Of a stretch of 47,589 bases of DNA, positions 1 to 8,036 are shown one piece after another. Position 1 is the stretch's first letter; each line of letters opens with the position of its first letter. The notes under the pieces are model-generated. The model was given only the letters and a program-made list of their open reading frames with translations, did not search any database and was not told the origin of the DNA. Source of the DNA: an uncultured bacterium. GTDB taxonomy: Bacteria > UBP6 > UBA1177. Both the position numbers and the translations under genes were made by a program. The stretch lies in contig CAJOFY010000009.1 of the NCBI GenBank assembly GCA_905233945.1, forward strand, positions 1-47,589. Reading direction: 5' to 3'.

Positions 1-172
1 ATACTTCTACGATTTTCAGCTTCTTCCAGAAATAAAAAGCTCAGACTATGAAGGAATGCCTTCTCCAGCCGCTGCAAAGCGTATCACCGACAAAATCGAG
101 GAAGAAATCCTCGCCGCCGATGCCGAATACAGAAAAACCAACACCGAGTGCAGAACCTTCAATAATGTGTAA
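1..172 (+). CDS. 3' end of an unknown protein (partial, cut by window edge)
   Basis: An open frame enters from the left edge (codons in phase with base 2) and ends at TAA 170-172, giving the last 56 residues. The tail is polar and helix-prone, with a MPSPAAAKRITDKIEEEI stretch near the middle and a C-terminus of ECRTFNNV. I do not recognise the family from this tail, and no start is in the window. The frame is free of stops and its composition matches the neighbouring genes, so it is likely genuine. Nothing can be said about function. Confidence 0.55.
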   Translation, partial: YFYDFQLLPEIKSSDYEGMPSPAAAKRITDKIEEEILAADAEYRKTNTECRTFNNV

Positions 173-200
173 GCCGGGTTTTAATTGAAGACGCGAAAAT

Positions 201-227
201 TTGTCAATAAAATCCGCTGTTTATAAA
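201..227 (+). promoter_or_regulatory. Possible sigma70-type promoter upstream of the frameshifted lipoprotein
   Basis: TTGTCA at 201-206 and TATAAA at 222-227 are separated by 15 bases, slightly short of the optimum. The AT-rich region from 173 to 320 holds no gene and this is the best promoter-like pair in it. The lipoprotein start lies about 94 bases downstream. Seen by motif only. Confidence 0.3.
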
Positions 228-320
228 ACTTTTCGGGGGGTGATTTTTTCTCAATAAAAATCGGATTTTGTGGTACTAAATATAAGACGAGTTTGTTTTT
301 TTAACTTTATGGAGGGTATC

Positions 321-799
321 ATGAAAAAATCACTTTTTTTGGTTGCTGTTTCGGCGGTTTTCATGCTTTTGGGCTGCGGCGGTGCGGATTTTGATCCGGT
401 AGATGTCGGAAAATGTATCTATGAAGATCCGACAGTGTTGCAAAAGACAAAATCTATCGTGAAGAACAGCTGGATTATGAAAAAGAGGGCGGATATTATC
501 CTTGTCACGACTATCTTGAAGTTACTAAAAAAGATGGAAAAGTTCTCGATTTCGAGTGGTACGGCAATTTTCCGTGCGGTGACGACTGGGAATTCGGCTA
601 TGAAATCAACGGTGTGAAAGACAATATTCTTGGCGTTACAATAAAAGAGCACGACAAAGACACAAATATAACTGCTGAGTGTGCCGGATGCTGCCACATT
701 ATGCCGATGGTTTATGAAGGAAAATCCGAAGAAGAAATCACTGCAATCAAAGGCGTAAAAGTTTCTTACAAAAGTTACGAAGCGATATTTGAGTTTTAG
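321..799 (+). pseudogene. Small lipoprotein gene with a frameshift
   Basis: ATG 321 follows a good ribosome binding site (ggagg at 311-315) and encodes a classic lipoprotein signal, MKKSLFLVAVSAVFMLLGCGG, with the lipidated Cys after LLG. This frame then loses protein-like character. From about base 425 the reading frame one base back is open to TAA 797-799 and encodes a sensible acidic, Cys-containing protein (REEQLDYEKEGGYYPCHDYL... to ...SYKSYEAIFEF). Joining the two frames between about 423 and 460 gives one lipoprotein of about 159 residues. The crossover contains A-runs (caaaagacaaaa, 441-452), where loss of one A explains the shift. It could be a true inactivating mutation or a sequencing or assembly error. 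The mature domain is not recognised; it carries a CxGCC motif. Confidence 0.7.
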
Positions 800-892
800 C
801 GCACATCCGACGGCTGCTCGATGCTGTTCATCTAAAATCAAACTTTCTGATTGATTTTCACAAAAATCTGTCGTAATTTTCTAAATTTTGAG

Positions 893-898
893 TATAAT
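893..898 (+). promoter_or_regulatory. Possible -10 element for the toxin relic / YgiT-type pair
   Basis: A perfect TATAAT lies 37 bases before the GTG of the toxin relic, in a very AT-rich stretch. I see no good -35 element at the right distance (CTGTCG is 19 bases away). It is plausible as the promoter of the two-gene toxin-antitoxin unit. Confidence 0.35.
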
Positions 899-935
899 TA
901 TCGCGTTTTTGTTTTTTTTAACGAAGAGTTGAACT

Positions 936-1065
936 GTGATCAAGATTGAAAAATTAAGATTTTATTACGAAAACGATAAGGTTTTTGTTACTGAACACGC
1001 CGCGGAACTATTACCCCGATAAAAAACTTTGGAGCGAAGATTTTAGGCAAAGATTGGAGAAATAG
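936..1065 (+). pseudogene. Relic of a DUF4258-type toxin gene (internal deletion)
   Basis: GTG 936 opens a frame of 28 codons reading VIKIEKLRFYYENDKVFV then TEHAAELLPR before TAA 1020. This resembles the N-terminus of DUF4258 proteins, where a 'SrHA.eR' motif follows the first strand. In another frame, bases 1006-1065 read NYYPDKKLWSEDFRQRLEK and stop one base before the next gene's ATG. That resembles the DUF4258 C-terminus, which commonly ends in a 'Y.PD...W..DFR.RR'-like motif. About 40-50 central codons typical of the family are missing and the two ends are out of frame, so the gene looks like a deletion relic. The family match is from memory of the motif, not a search. The intact downstream YgiT-type zinc-finger protein is the usual partner of DUF4258 toxins, which supports the reading. 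Confidence 0.6.
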
Positions 1066-1066
1066 G

Positions 1067-1297
1067 ATGAAATGTTTGGTATGCAAAGCGGAAGAAATGA
1101 GTGAGAGCACCAGCACTTATTTTACTCAGATCGATAACTGCTATGTTATTATTGAAAATGTTCCATGTTTTAAGTGTAAGCAGTGCGGAGCGGTCGTTTA
1201 CCCGATGTCCGTTCAGGAAACGATAGATGACATTTTGGAAAAAGTCAGAAACATCGCAAGTAAAATCTTTATCATGGACTATTCCAAAGTGGCATAA
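1067..1297 (+). CDS. YgiT-type zinc-finger protein (antitoxin-like)
   Basis: A 76-residue protein with CxxC at residues 3-6 and a second CxxCG at 37-41, spaced as in YgiT/MqsA-type N-terminal zinc fingers. These act as antitoxins, or are paired with DUF4258-family toxins. The family normally binds one zinc ion through the four cysteines and may repress its own promoter. ATG 1067 starts one base after the stop of the toxin relic, with ggag (1055-1058) as ribosome site, the arrangement of a coupled toxin-antitoxin operon. There is no C-terminal HTH of the MqsA kind; the tail (VQETIDDILEKVRNIASKI) is a short helix. With its toxin apparently destroyed it would be an orphan. Confidence 0.75.
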   Translation: MKCLVCKAEEMSESTSTYFTQIDNCYVIIENVPCFKCKQCGAVVYPMSVQETIDDILEKVRNIASKIFIMDYSKVA

Positions 1298-1349
1298 TTT
1301 TCTTGTAAAAATTCGTAAATAAAATCAAATTGTTATCTTTGAGGGGTCT

Positions 1350-2435
1350 TTGTCGGCAATGTTTGATAATGCAAAAGAATATCGCGATTTTCTGAAATCG
1401 GTCCAGTTTGATTTTTCAGCTTTCGAGGTTGTCAGAGAAAAACCACGCAAAATCGTAATAAGCGTAGGAAAATCGGCTGGTTATATGTATGAAAAGTTTG
1501 TTTTAAGCTATCCGGAAACTGCTGCTTTGCCTGCATTTGCCGTGCTTCCTGAAGGGATAGATTGGAGTGTTCCCGAAAATGTTGAGACTTTCTTTTCAAG
1601 TCATCCGCACCTTACTGAAAAGAGTTTTGAGGCGGCAGAAAAACTCATAAATTTCATAAAAAAGCATGAACCTGAAAATGTCATTGTACTTCTCAGCGGC
1701 GGAAGTTCGGCGCTAATTGAAAAAAGCCTGAACGAAAAAGAGGCAGTGGAACTTAACGAAAAACTGCTTAAAAGCGGCCTTCCGATAACTGAAATCAATA
1801 AAAAAAGAAGTGAATATTCGCTCATTAAGAACGGAAAACTTGCCGAAATGTTTCCCAAAACCGGTTTTTATGTTTTTGTCGCAAGCGATATTCCGTTTGA
1901 GGGCGGTGAAAAGTTTGTCGGAAGCATGCCTTTTTTCAGGGAAGATCTTGAAAACACTCATCTTTTTAAGTGTGCCGACTCCGACTTGCTGCACGACGCG
2001 CTTTTGAAAAATCTGCCGGAAAACACCGAGTCATTCAGGCGTTTCACCGGAAGCACAGATGAATTGAAAGACCTTCTTTTAAGCAGGATCGAAGCTGGTG
2101 CGAAAGCTGTTCTCGTTACTGGTGAGCCTCTTTTGAAAATCGGTTCAAAAAATTCGGGAAGAGGCGGCAGAATGAGCCATTTCGCCTTAATGATGTTTCC
2201 GTTTCTGCAGAAAGGGATGAAACTTTGCGCCCTTTCTTCTGACGGGATCGACGGAAACTCGCCGTTTGCAGGAGCGGTAGTCGAAGGCGGTTTGAAAACT
2301 ATACCAGGAAACGAAATTTCATCTGCGCTTGAAAGCTATAACTCAGCAGAACTGCTTGATAAATACAGTTTTATGATAAAAAGCGGCTACACTGGGCTCA
2401 ATCTCAACGATTTCGTGATATTTTCAAGGAGTTAA
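1350..2435 (+). CDS. Glycerate kinase type II (MOFRL / DUF4147 family), divergent
   Basis: Likely phosphorylates D-glycerate to 2-phosphoglycerate with ATP in the cytosol. Family signatures in order: an N-terminal GKSAGYM segment (about residue 41), the glycine loop LLSGGSSAL (about 113-121, where the family has SGGGSAL), INKKRSEYSLIKNGKLAE (about 150-167, the 'N.vrkhlS.ikGG.la' motif), SDIPFE, TGEPLL, SGRGGRMSH (about 269-277, family GkGGRnqe), and SSDGIDGNSPFAGAVV (about 295-310, family GTDGiDG), the MOFRL region. At 361 residues it is shorter than the common form (about 420), lacking some N-terminal helices. The start is TTG 1350 just after gagggg, or ATG 1359; the nearer spacing favours TTG. 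It stands alone, converging on the next gene with 7 bases between stops. Confidence 0.78.
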   Translation: MSAMFDNAKEYRDFLKSVQFDFSAFEVVREKPRKIVISVGKSAGYMYEKFVLSYPETAALPAFAVLPEGIDWSVPENVETFFSSHPHLTEKSFEAAEKLINFIKKHEPENVIVLLSGGSSALIEKSLNEKEAVELNEKLLKSGLPITEINKKRSEYSLIKNGKLAEMFPKTGFYVFVASDIPFEGGEKFVGSMPFFREDLENTHLFKCADSDLLHDALLKNLPENTESFRRFTGSTDELKDLLLSRIEAGAKAVLVTGEPLLKIGSKNSGRGGRMSHFALMMFPFLQKGMKLCALSSDGIDGNSPFAGAVVEGGLKTIPGNEISSALESYNSAELLDKYSFMIKSGYTGLNLNDFVIFSRS

Positions 2436-2442
2436 GGTTTTT

Positions 2443-3132
2443 TCAGCCTTTGATTTTTTTCAGATACTTTGTTTCGCTTATCAGAAAGGGAAGCGGCACA
2501 TAGTTTTTCGACAATTTTGCTTTTAAAGCAGAATAGATACCCGGAAAGATAAAAATATAAGGTATCGACGAAAAGAGGAATATGATCATAAGCTCTTTCA
2601 TTTTATTTTTCACGCTTTTGTCCTGCAATGTGAAAAGTGCGCTGTTGTAAATGACTGATGAAATCGGGGTCAATCCTGACAAGAGCGGGACGATAAACCA
2701 TACGACAAATGAAAGTGCAAGGAAAACCGATGCGAAAAGCTGGCATATCATTTCGATTTCGTTGGCTCCGGCTATGTATCCGGCCATTGTGATCGTTGCC
2801 GAAATCATGTATATGGAGACAATTTCGCCGATAAAGCATGAGCACTGCTGTTTGGGGGTGTTTTCCTTCCACTGTTCGCCGTCGATAAAGAGGATTCCCT
2901 CTTCCTTTGAAATTTCGCCTAAATCAATTTTTTTGGTATTTGTCCGGGTTCTTATTGTCATGCCGGAAGAAGTGAAGTTTTTTTCAATAATATCAATGGC
3001 TTCTTCTATAAAGTCCGGAGAGTCGGCTTTGGGGACGCTAACAGGTTTTGATATGCCGGTCAGCCTTTTGCCGCAGCCTTTGCAGTAGTAAAAATTATTG
3101 TTGCTGCTTTTGCAGTGAGGGCATACTGTCAT
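2443..3132 (-). CDS. Zinc-ribbon membrane protein of unknown function
   Basis: A 229-residue protein. Cysteines 4, 7, 17 and 20 form an N-terminal CxxC-9-CxxC zinc ribbon. A soluble stretch follows (about 35-95), then roughly three to four hydrophobic segments between about 100 and 205 (IVSIYMISATITMAGYIAG, FASVFLALSFVVWFIVPLL, LMIIFLFSSIPYIFIFPGI). The zinc ribbon should face the cytosol. Its ATG lies behind an AAGGAG site and overlaps the stop of the upstream secreted-protein gene by 3 bases, so translation of the two is probably coupled. I do not recognise a specific family beyond 'zinc-ribbon domain-containing membrane protein'. The stop converges on the glycerate kinase gene. Confidence 0.75.
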   Translation of the reverse strand: MTVCPHCKSSNNNFYYCKGCGKRLTGISKPVSVPKADSPDFIEEAIDIIEKNFTSSGMTIRTRTNTKKIDLGEISKEEGILFIDGEQWKENTPKQQCSCFIGEIVSIYMISATITMAGYIAGANEIEMICQLFASVFLALSFVVWFIVPLLSGLTPISSVIYNSALFTLQDKSVKNKMKELMIIFLFSSIPYIFIFPGIYSALKAKLSKNYVPLPFLISETKYLKKIKG

Positions 3133-4052
3133 TTTGTCTCCTTTTCGCTTCCTGAAATTTTTACAGGTTCATGTTTAAGCGCCTTTTCGATGATTTTTGC
3201 GGCTTCCTCCCTGTTCATTCCCGTTTTTTGCGGCAGAAACCAGAGATCTATCGAAATTTTGTCGTTTTTTACCCCTTTTATGTATCTTCCGTCGAAAGAG
3301 AGAAGGGGATCCTTGTCTATTTTTTTCTCGGCGTTCTTTATCGCATCATGGATGAAAAGAGCCTCTTTTATCTGTTTGCCGATCACGTTCTCGTAGAGCT
3401 CGCCGGTGTATGCGATTTCGTAGGCGATATTCGGAATGCGGACGAAGTAAAGCATCGTGCTGTCTGCGAATTTTGTACGGTAGAATTTCTCGGCCTGATT
3501 GAACACCGGCTTGAAATCTTTAATGTTTTCAAGAGAATTCAAAACCATGTTGGTGAGTTTGTTCATGTTGATGAAGAATGTGAGCGAAATCGAAAGATCG
3601 AATTTGTCGGCGCCCAAAACGAGATTGTCGACGACGCGCCTTTTGAAAGGAAGTCCCATCATCCTCATTTCGGTGAAATCGAGGCTCATGAACTGCGAAT
3701 TTTCCGAAGCTGAGATTTTTCCGGAGTGGAGAATCTTCATCAAATCCTCGCCGAGTCTTTCCTCTCCGTTTTCATCTGCGTAGGCGAAATTCGGAACGAC
3801 CTGCAAAAATATGAAATCATTGAGTTTTTCAATAACAACGTGACTGGTTTTGATAGCTTTTCCGATAATTTCGTCAATCTTTTTTTCCTGCTGGTTTCCC
3901 TTCGAATTTTTTATAAGTTCGTCGTAGTTCGCGGGAAGTTCAACCATCGGCGGAACGGGAAGCTGCCTCATTTCGAGGTTTTCAGGAAGCGGTTCCTGAG
4001 CTGAAATAAATCCGAAAAAGAGAATTAAGAATATAAAAGAGATTTTTTTCAC
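3129..4052 (-). CDS. Secreted protein of unknown function with signal peptide
   Basis: The start is taken as GTG at 4052-4050, because a perfect GGAGG (4062-4058) sits 5 bases before it and the protein then begins with a clean signal peptide, VKKISFIFLILFFGFISAQ. An upstream ATG at 4067 in the same frame would add five residues but lies before the ribosome site. The mature part (about 290 residues) begins with a proline-rich segment (LPVPPMVELPAN), then mixed alpha/beta sequence without Cys clusters or membrane spans; it ends KISGSEKETK. No family recognised. It is first of a two-gene unit with the zinc-ribbon membrane protein (overlapping stop/start), which suggests a shared envelope role. 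Confidence 0.75.
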   Translation of the reverse strand: MKKISFIFLILFFGFISAQEPLPENLEMRQLPVPPMVELPANYDELIKNSKGNQQEKKIDEIIGKAIKTSHVVIEKLNDFIFLQVVPNFAYADENGEERLGEDLMKILHSGKISASENSQFMSLDFTEMRMMGLPFKRRVVDNLVLGADKFDLSISLTFFINMNKLTNMVLNSLENIKDFKPVFNQAEKFYRTKFADSTMLYFVRIPNIAYEIAYTGELYENVIGKQIKEALFIHDAIKNAEKKIDKDPLLSFDGRYIKGVKNDKISIDLWFLPQKTGMNREEAAKIIEKALKHEPVKISGSEKETK

Positions 4053-4076
4053 GTCGACCTCCATCAAAAGCGGAAG

Positions 4077-4104
4077 ATTTTATTTTTCCGGCTTAAAGAG
4101 TCAA
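4077..4104 (-). promoter_or_regulatory. Probable sigma70-type promoter for the secreted protein / zinc-ribbon operon
   Basis: Read on the minus strand, TTGACT (4104-4099) and TAAAAT (4082-4077) are separated by 16 bases. The GTG start at 4052 lies about 25 bases downstream of the -10 element, leaving a short leader that contains the GGAGG site. The element lies in the divergent gap between this operon and the LtaS-like gene. Confidence 0.45.
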
Positions 4105-4226
4105 TAAAGTTTTTACAGTTTGCAAAACTTACCGTAATTCGGAAATCGGCTGGAGAATCTGTTTTTTTTAGTGCTTTTTCTTGCGGATTTATTATAAATA
4201 GCCGCTTTTTGTTTTGGAGTTGCCAG

Positions 4227-6119
4227 GTGAACAGGATGAAAATTGTCGGATATTTGAAAAAATTTCTTCCGCGTTTTGATGCGTTTCAGATTTCAGCCGT
4301 TGTATTTTTTACGGTTCTGAATATTGTTTTTCTTGCTATCGCCTCACAGAAAAACGGTTTTTCGATAACCGATTCCGACGTTTTTTTCTATTTTACGGTG
4401 AAAATTCTGTTTGATGCTGCGTTTCTGCTGTTTTCAATCCTTATTTTGAAGGCGGTTTTCAGAATAGCCTTTTTTTCGGCACTTTTTGTCACGGCAAACG
4501 CGACTCTGGCTATTTCCGATATCCTGCTTTACTACTTCGGCAATACTCTTGTCGAGCGCAGCCACTTCGCCCTCATCACGCCGTACAGCGTTACATCGTT
4601 TGTTCCATGGTACGGATTTGCTGCGATTTTCACTTTTCTTGCCGCGATTTTCGTTGTCTCTTTCATTTTTATAAGAAAAATTCCGAAAGAGGATCTGTTT
4701 AAGAAATCTGTATTTTGGCTTGTGATATGTATCTTGTTGAATTTATTGAATGTTTCTGGGGTGTTCAACAAAAAAGATGAACGCTTTGACAAAGTTATCA
4801 CCGGTTTCCGCAACGCTCAGATATACTATGTCAGCCAGAACCAGTGGCTTGATTTCATGACGGACGTAATTTTTCCCTCTTTGGGCGACAGATTCAGGAT
4901 TCTTTCTCCTGTAACCGAAAAATTTGTCGGTGACTACCGCCTTTTTTCGTATGATTTCACTGTCACGAACGATTTGACGCCCTATGAAAAAACGATAAAG
5001 CAGCTCGGCCTCAACATCGGGGAAAATGATGCCGAGCCTCATACTGGCGGCGGATATTCAAGAATCATCTACATCTTCACGGAGTCGCTTTCCCTTGCCG
5101 CGCTGCCTTGTTACAACGATAAAATCAACGGTTCTTATGCCGGACGTTTTTTCTGCCGTGACGATATAAAGGCGAGAACTTTTACAAACCTGACTACGAG
5201 CGGAACGCCCACGCTACAAGGCCTTACGGTGATTTTCAATTCGCATCCGAATTACAATATCCAGGAACCTACGGGACACAGAAATTCGCTGCCCAAAATA
5301 TTGAAAAAGCACGGTTACAAGCCGGTTTTTATAAGAAGCGCGTCGAAATTTTTCGCCAACGAAAACCTTGTTTTTCAGAACATGGGATTTTCGGAGATTA
5401 TCGGGCGCGAAGACTTTTTTGCTGATGAAGGGTTGAAAAAATATATATACGGCTGGGGGCTGGAAGACAGGATACTTTATGATCAAGTTGTCGATTATAT
5501 TAAGAAAAACAAAAATGAAAAACTGTTTGTCTCGATTCTGGGAACAGATACCCACCCGCCTGCAGGCCAGATGAAGTACCGCTATCTGGACTATCCGAAA
5601 CCGCCGGAAATCAGGAATATCAGTGACAAGGCGGCAAAACTATGGCTTACTTCTGTGGACAGAATGGATTTCGACATCGCCGCCTTCATTGAAAAACTTG
5701 ATGAAGAAGGGCTTTTCGACGATTCGACGCTCATTGTTGTTTCTGCCGACCACTCGTGTCCGCTCAACAACGTTACAGCGAAAATTCCTGGGCATCCTAG
5801 GAATAATTTAGCGAAAATTCCGCTGATTTTTCTTTCAAAACGGCCTCTTCCCAAAACCGATTTTTCGATTCCGGCAAGCCAGCCTGACATTGCACCGACG
5901 ATTATTCACCTTGCCGGCATAGGTAAGCCTGCCGGGTGGTGGGGTGAAAGCCTTTTTGCGAAGGAAAAAAAGAAGATCACGGTCGGATACGACAAAAAAT
6001 TTCTCTATTTTTATGACGGAAAAACGACAAAAACCGTAAATACCGAAAATCCTGCCGATGCTTCGGAAGAAGCGCTTTTGGAAGTGTTCAATACAGTTTT
6101 TACAGAAAGAAAACCTTAG
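4227..6119 (+). CDS. LtaS-like membrane sulfatase-fold transferase
   Basis: About 630 residues: five predicted N-terminal membrane spans (about residues 13-190) followed by an extracytoplasmic sulfatase-fold domain. Family hallmarks: IIYIFTESLS (metal-ligand Glu), TFTNLTTSGTPTLQG (candidate catalytic Thr), HGYKPVFIRSASKFFANEN, a WGLEDRILYDQVVDYI segment, LFVSILGTDTHPPAG and VVSADHSCPL (the Asp-His metal pair). Such enzymes move phosphoglycerol, phosphoethanolamine or related groups from phospholipids onto envelope glycans; the substrate cannot be told from sequence. The start is taken at GTG 4227, seven bases after ggag (4216-4219); TTG 4209 and ATG 4236 are alternatives. Its stop overlaps the convergent radical SAM gene's stop by 4 bases, so no separate terminator fits between them. 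Confidence 0.8.
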   Translation: MNRMKIVGYLKKFLPRFDAFQISAVVFFTVLNIVFLAIASQKNGFSITDSDVFFYFTVKILFDAAFLLFSILILKAVFRIAFFSALFVTANATLAISDILLYYFGNTLVERSHFALITPYSVTSFVPWYGFAAIFTFLAAIFVVSFIFIRKIPKEDLFKKSVFWLVICILLNLLNVSGVFNKKDERFDKVITGFRNAQIYYVSQNQWLDFMTDVIFPSLGDRFRILSPVTEKFVGDYRLFSYDFTVTNDLTPYEKTIKQLGLNIGENDAEPHTGGGYSRIIYIFTESLSLAALPCYNDKINGSYAGRFFCRDDIKARTFTNLTTSGTPTLQGLTVIFNSHPNYNIQEPTGHRNSLPKILKKHGYKPVFIRSASKFFANENLVFQNMGFSEIIGREDFFADEGLKKYIYGWGLEDRILYDQVVDYIKKNKNEKLFVSILGTDTHPPAGQMKYRYLDYPKPPEIRNISDKAAKLWLTSVDRMDFDIAAFIEKLDEEGLFDDSTLIVVSADHSCPLNNVTAKIPGHPRNNLAKIPLIFLSKRPLPKTDFSIPASQPDIAPTIIHLAGIGKPAGWWGESLFAKEKKKITVGYDKKFLYFYDGKTTKTVNTENPADASEEALLEVFNTVFTERKP

Positions 6120-7984
6120 ACGATAAACAGAACGCCGTCTTCGCACCATGTGCAGACGATATTCAGAACATCGGTTTTCTTGAATTTTTTCTTGAGTTCG
6201 CCCAGAGTTGCGCGGTCTTTCGAGCGGATATAGTTGAAAACCGCGAATTCGTCGTCTGCGATAACTTTTGTGAAAACCGAGCCGTCAATGCGGTAAACCA
6301 CGCCGCAGAGCTCCTCTTTATCGACTTCTGCGGCATATTTTTTGAGATCAATGTATCCGGTATCGATCAGATCTTCGATGTTGTATGAAAACTTGTCGAA
6401 AAATGCCGAGTCGTTTATGCCCAAAACAGTCGAGTCGTTAATCGAGTCAATCTGGTAGGGCATTGTCACAGTGTCTTCTTTTTCAACCATCAGCGAAGTC
6501 GTGTAGAAGTGGTTGTGTTTCAGAAGATCCGATGCGACAGGCCACAGTTTTTTCTTCTGGAAACGGTCGAAAATGTAGGAGAAAAACTCGTGGATATATC
6601 CGAACAGGCGGGAATATTCGATAGAATCAATATCTGTGCTGACTATATCTGGTGCCTGCTTTTTTATCCATTTGTTCCATCTCGATACGATTTCGTGGCA
6701 CGGCATTTCGAGTCCTTTTGCGAGCATCGTGATTATCGAAACCATCCGTCCTTTGTTGTAAAGAAGATCTATGCCGTCGGAAAGTTCTTCTGCCTTTTCC
6801 ATGTCTTTTCTGCTGAACTGGGCGCTTTCCAAGGCAAGGTAGGGATAGGAACTTTCGACAGTGTATCCGAATTCCCTCATTCTGTTGTAGATTTTCGTGC
6901 CCGGGTACATTGAAAGACGCATGAGATTTATCGAAATCGGCCACAGATTGAATACTACCTCAAGGTCGTTGAGAAAATCCTCGTAGCTCATTCTCGGGAG
7001 ACCGGCAATAACGTCAATCCCGAACATGAGCGAGGGATAGTTTGCCATATACCTGATGTTTGTGAGAGCTTTTTCTACATTGAATGACGTGAGAAGATTC
7101 TCGTGGACTTTCTGGTTCGCGGTCTGAAGCCCGATGTTGAGGAAAACATTCATGTCGGAAAGAGTTTCTATATCGCTTTTCGACAGAAGGTCGGCTCTGA
7201 CCTGAATCTCAAAAATCGCATTCGGCAGATACTCGTTTATCATTGAGATTATCTTGCTGAAATGCTGGTGGCTCAGGTTTGCGATCGGACAGCCTAAAGT
7301 TACCTGCGAAACCCCTTTTTCGGCGAAGAATTTCAGCTCTTCCTCCAAATATTTGAAACTGTGGTAACGCAGATTTCCGCTGTGTGAGAACTCAACGCAG
7401 AAATCGCATTTAAACAGGCAGCCTCTTGAAATTTCCCAATAAACGGAAGTCGTTTCGCTGACCGGTATCATTCCGTTGAGATATGGTGATGGAATCGTGT
7501 CAAGGTCTGAAATAACGCGGTTTTCACCGTAGACGAAAGTTTTGCCTTCCCTGTCCTTGAAAACGATGCCAGCTGCTTTGCCGATGCTGTCCCCGCTGCG
7601 TTTCAGCATCGCCATTTCATAAAGCGAAAGCTCCGGCTCGTCCTGGATTATGAAATCGAAATCCTTTTTGAGGTAGATCTCGGGATTCGCGAAAGTGTCA
7701 TATCCCCAGAGTCCTTTGAGAGCCTTTGCACTGTGACACGATTTTGCCAGTTTTTTTATGTAATCCGCATTCCAGTAAAGTACTCTGAAGAGGATTATGT
7801 CGGCCTGCTGGTTGTCTATTGTTCCGGCTGAAGTCGACATATCGTCTGTCATGTAGACATTGACTATTTCAACGCTTACTTCGTTCCACGATCTCGTTTC
7901 GACAAAAGTTTTTGCTGTAAAAACATGATATTCTATGTTTTTTTGAACTCGTGACTTGTTGACATTGACAAGGGCTATTTTCAT
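6116..7984 (-). CDS. B12-binding-type radical SAM protein
   Basis: A 622-residue protein. Residues 1 to about 140 look like the Rossmann-type cobalamin-binding domain that precedes many radical SAM domains (MKIALVNVNKS start, ADIILFRVLYWNADYIKKL, FDFIIQDEPELSLYEM), though the DxHxxG cobalamin motif is absent. The radical SAM core carries CxxxCxxC at C189, C193 and C196 (ISRGCLFKCDFC), which would hold the [4Fe-4S] cluster. It is followed by TLGCPIANLS, a QVRADLLSKSDI strand and LNIGLQTAN, typical of the BchE/Elp3-like branch. The last 60 residues (DDEFAVFNYIRSKDRATLGEL onward) look like a small winged helix. Substrate unknown. ATG 7984 has gagg eight bases upstream. The HEAT lipoprotein gene lies 52 bases upstream on the same strand and may share its transcript. 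Confidence 0.8.
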   Translation of the reverse strand: MKIALVNVNKSRVQKNIEYHVFTAKTFVETRSWNEVSVEIVNVYMTDDMSTSAGTIDNQQADIILFRVLYWNADYIKKLAKSCHSAKALKGLWGYDTFANPEIYLKKDFDFIIQDEPELSLYEMAMLKRSGDSIGKAAGIVFKDREGKTFVYGENRVISDLDTIPSPYLNGMIPVSETTSVYWEISRGCLFKCDFCVEFSHSGNLRYHSFKYLEEELKFFAEKGVSQVTLGCPIANLSHQHFSKIISMINEYLPNAIFEIQVRADLLSKSDIETLSDMNVFLNIGLQTANQKVHENLLTSFNVEKALTNIRYMANYPSLMFGIDVIAGLPRMSYEDFLNDLEVVFNLWPISINLMRLSMYPGTKIYNRMREFGYTVESSYPYLALESAQFSRKDMEKAEELSDGIDLLYNKGRMVSIITMLAKGLEMPCHEIVSRWNKWIKKQAPDIVSTDIDSIEYSRLFGYIHEFFSYIFDRFQKKKLWPVASDLLKHNHFYTTSLMVEKEDTVTMPYQIDSINDSTVLGINDSAFFDKFSYNIEDLIDTGYIDLKKYAAEVDKEELCGVVYRIDGSVFTKVIADDEFAVFNYIRSKDRATLGELKKKFKKTDVLNIVCTWCEDGVLFIV

Positions 7985-8036
7985 TTGAAAACCTCAAATG
8001 TGAAAGAATGAACGGATTCGGGGAACAGAAAAATAC

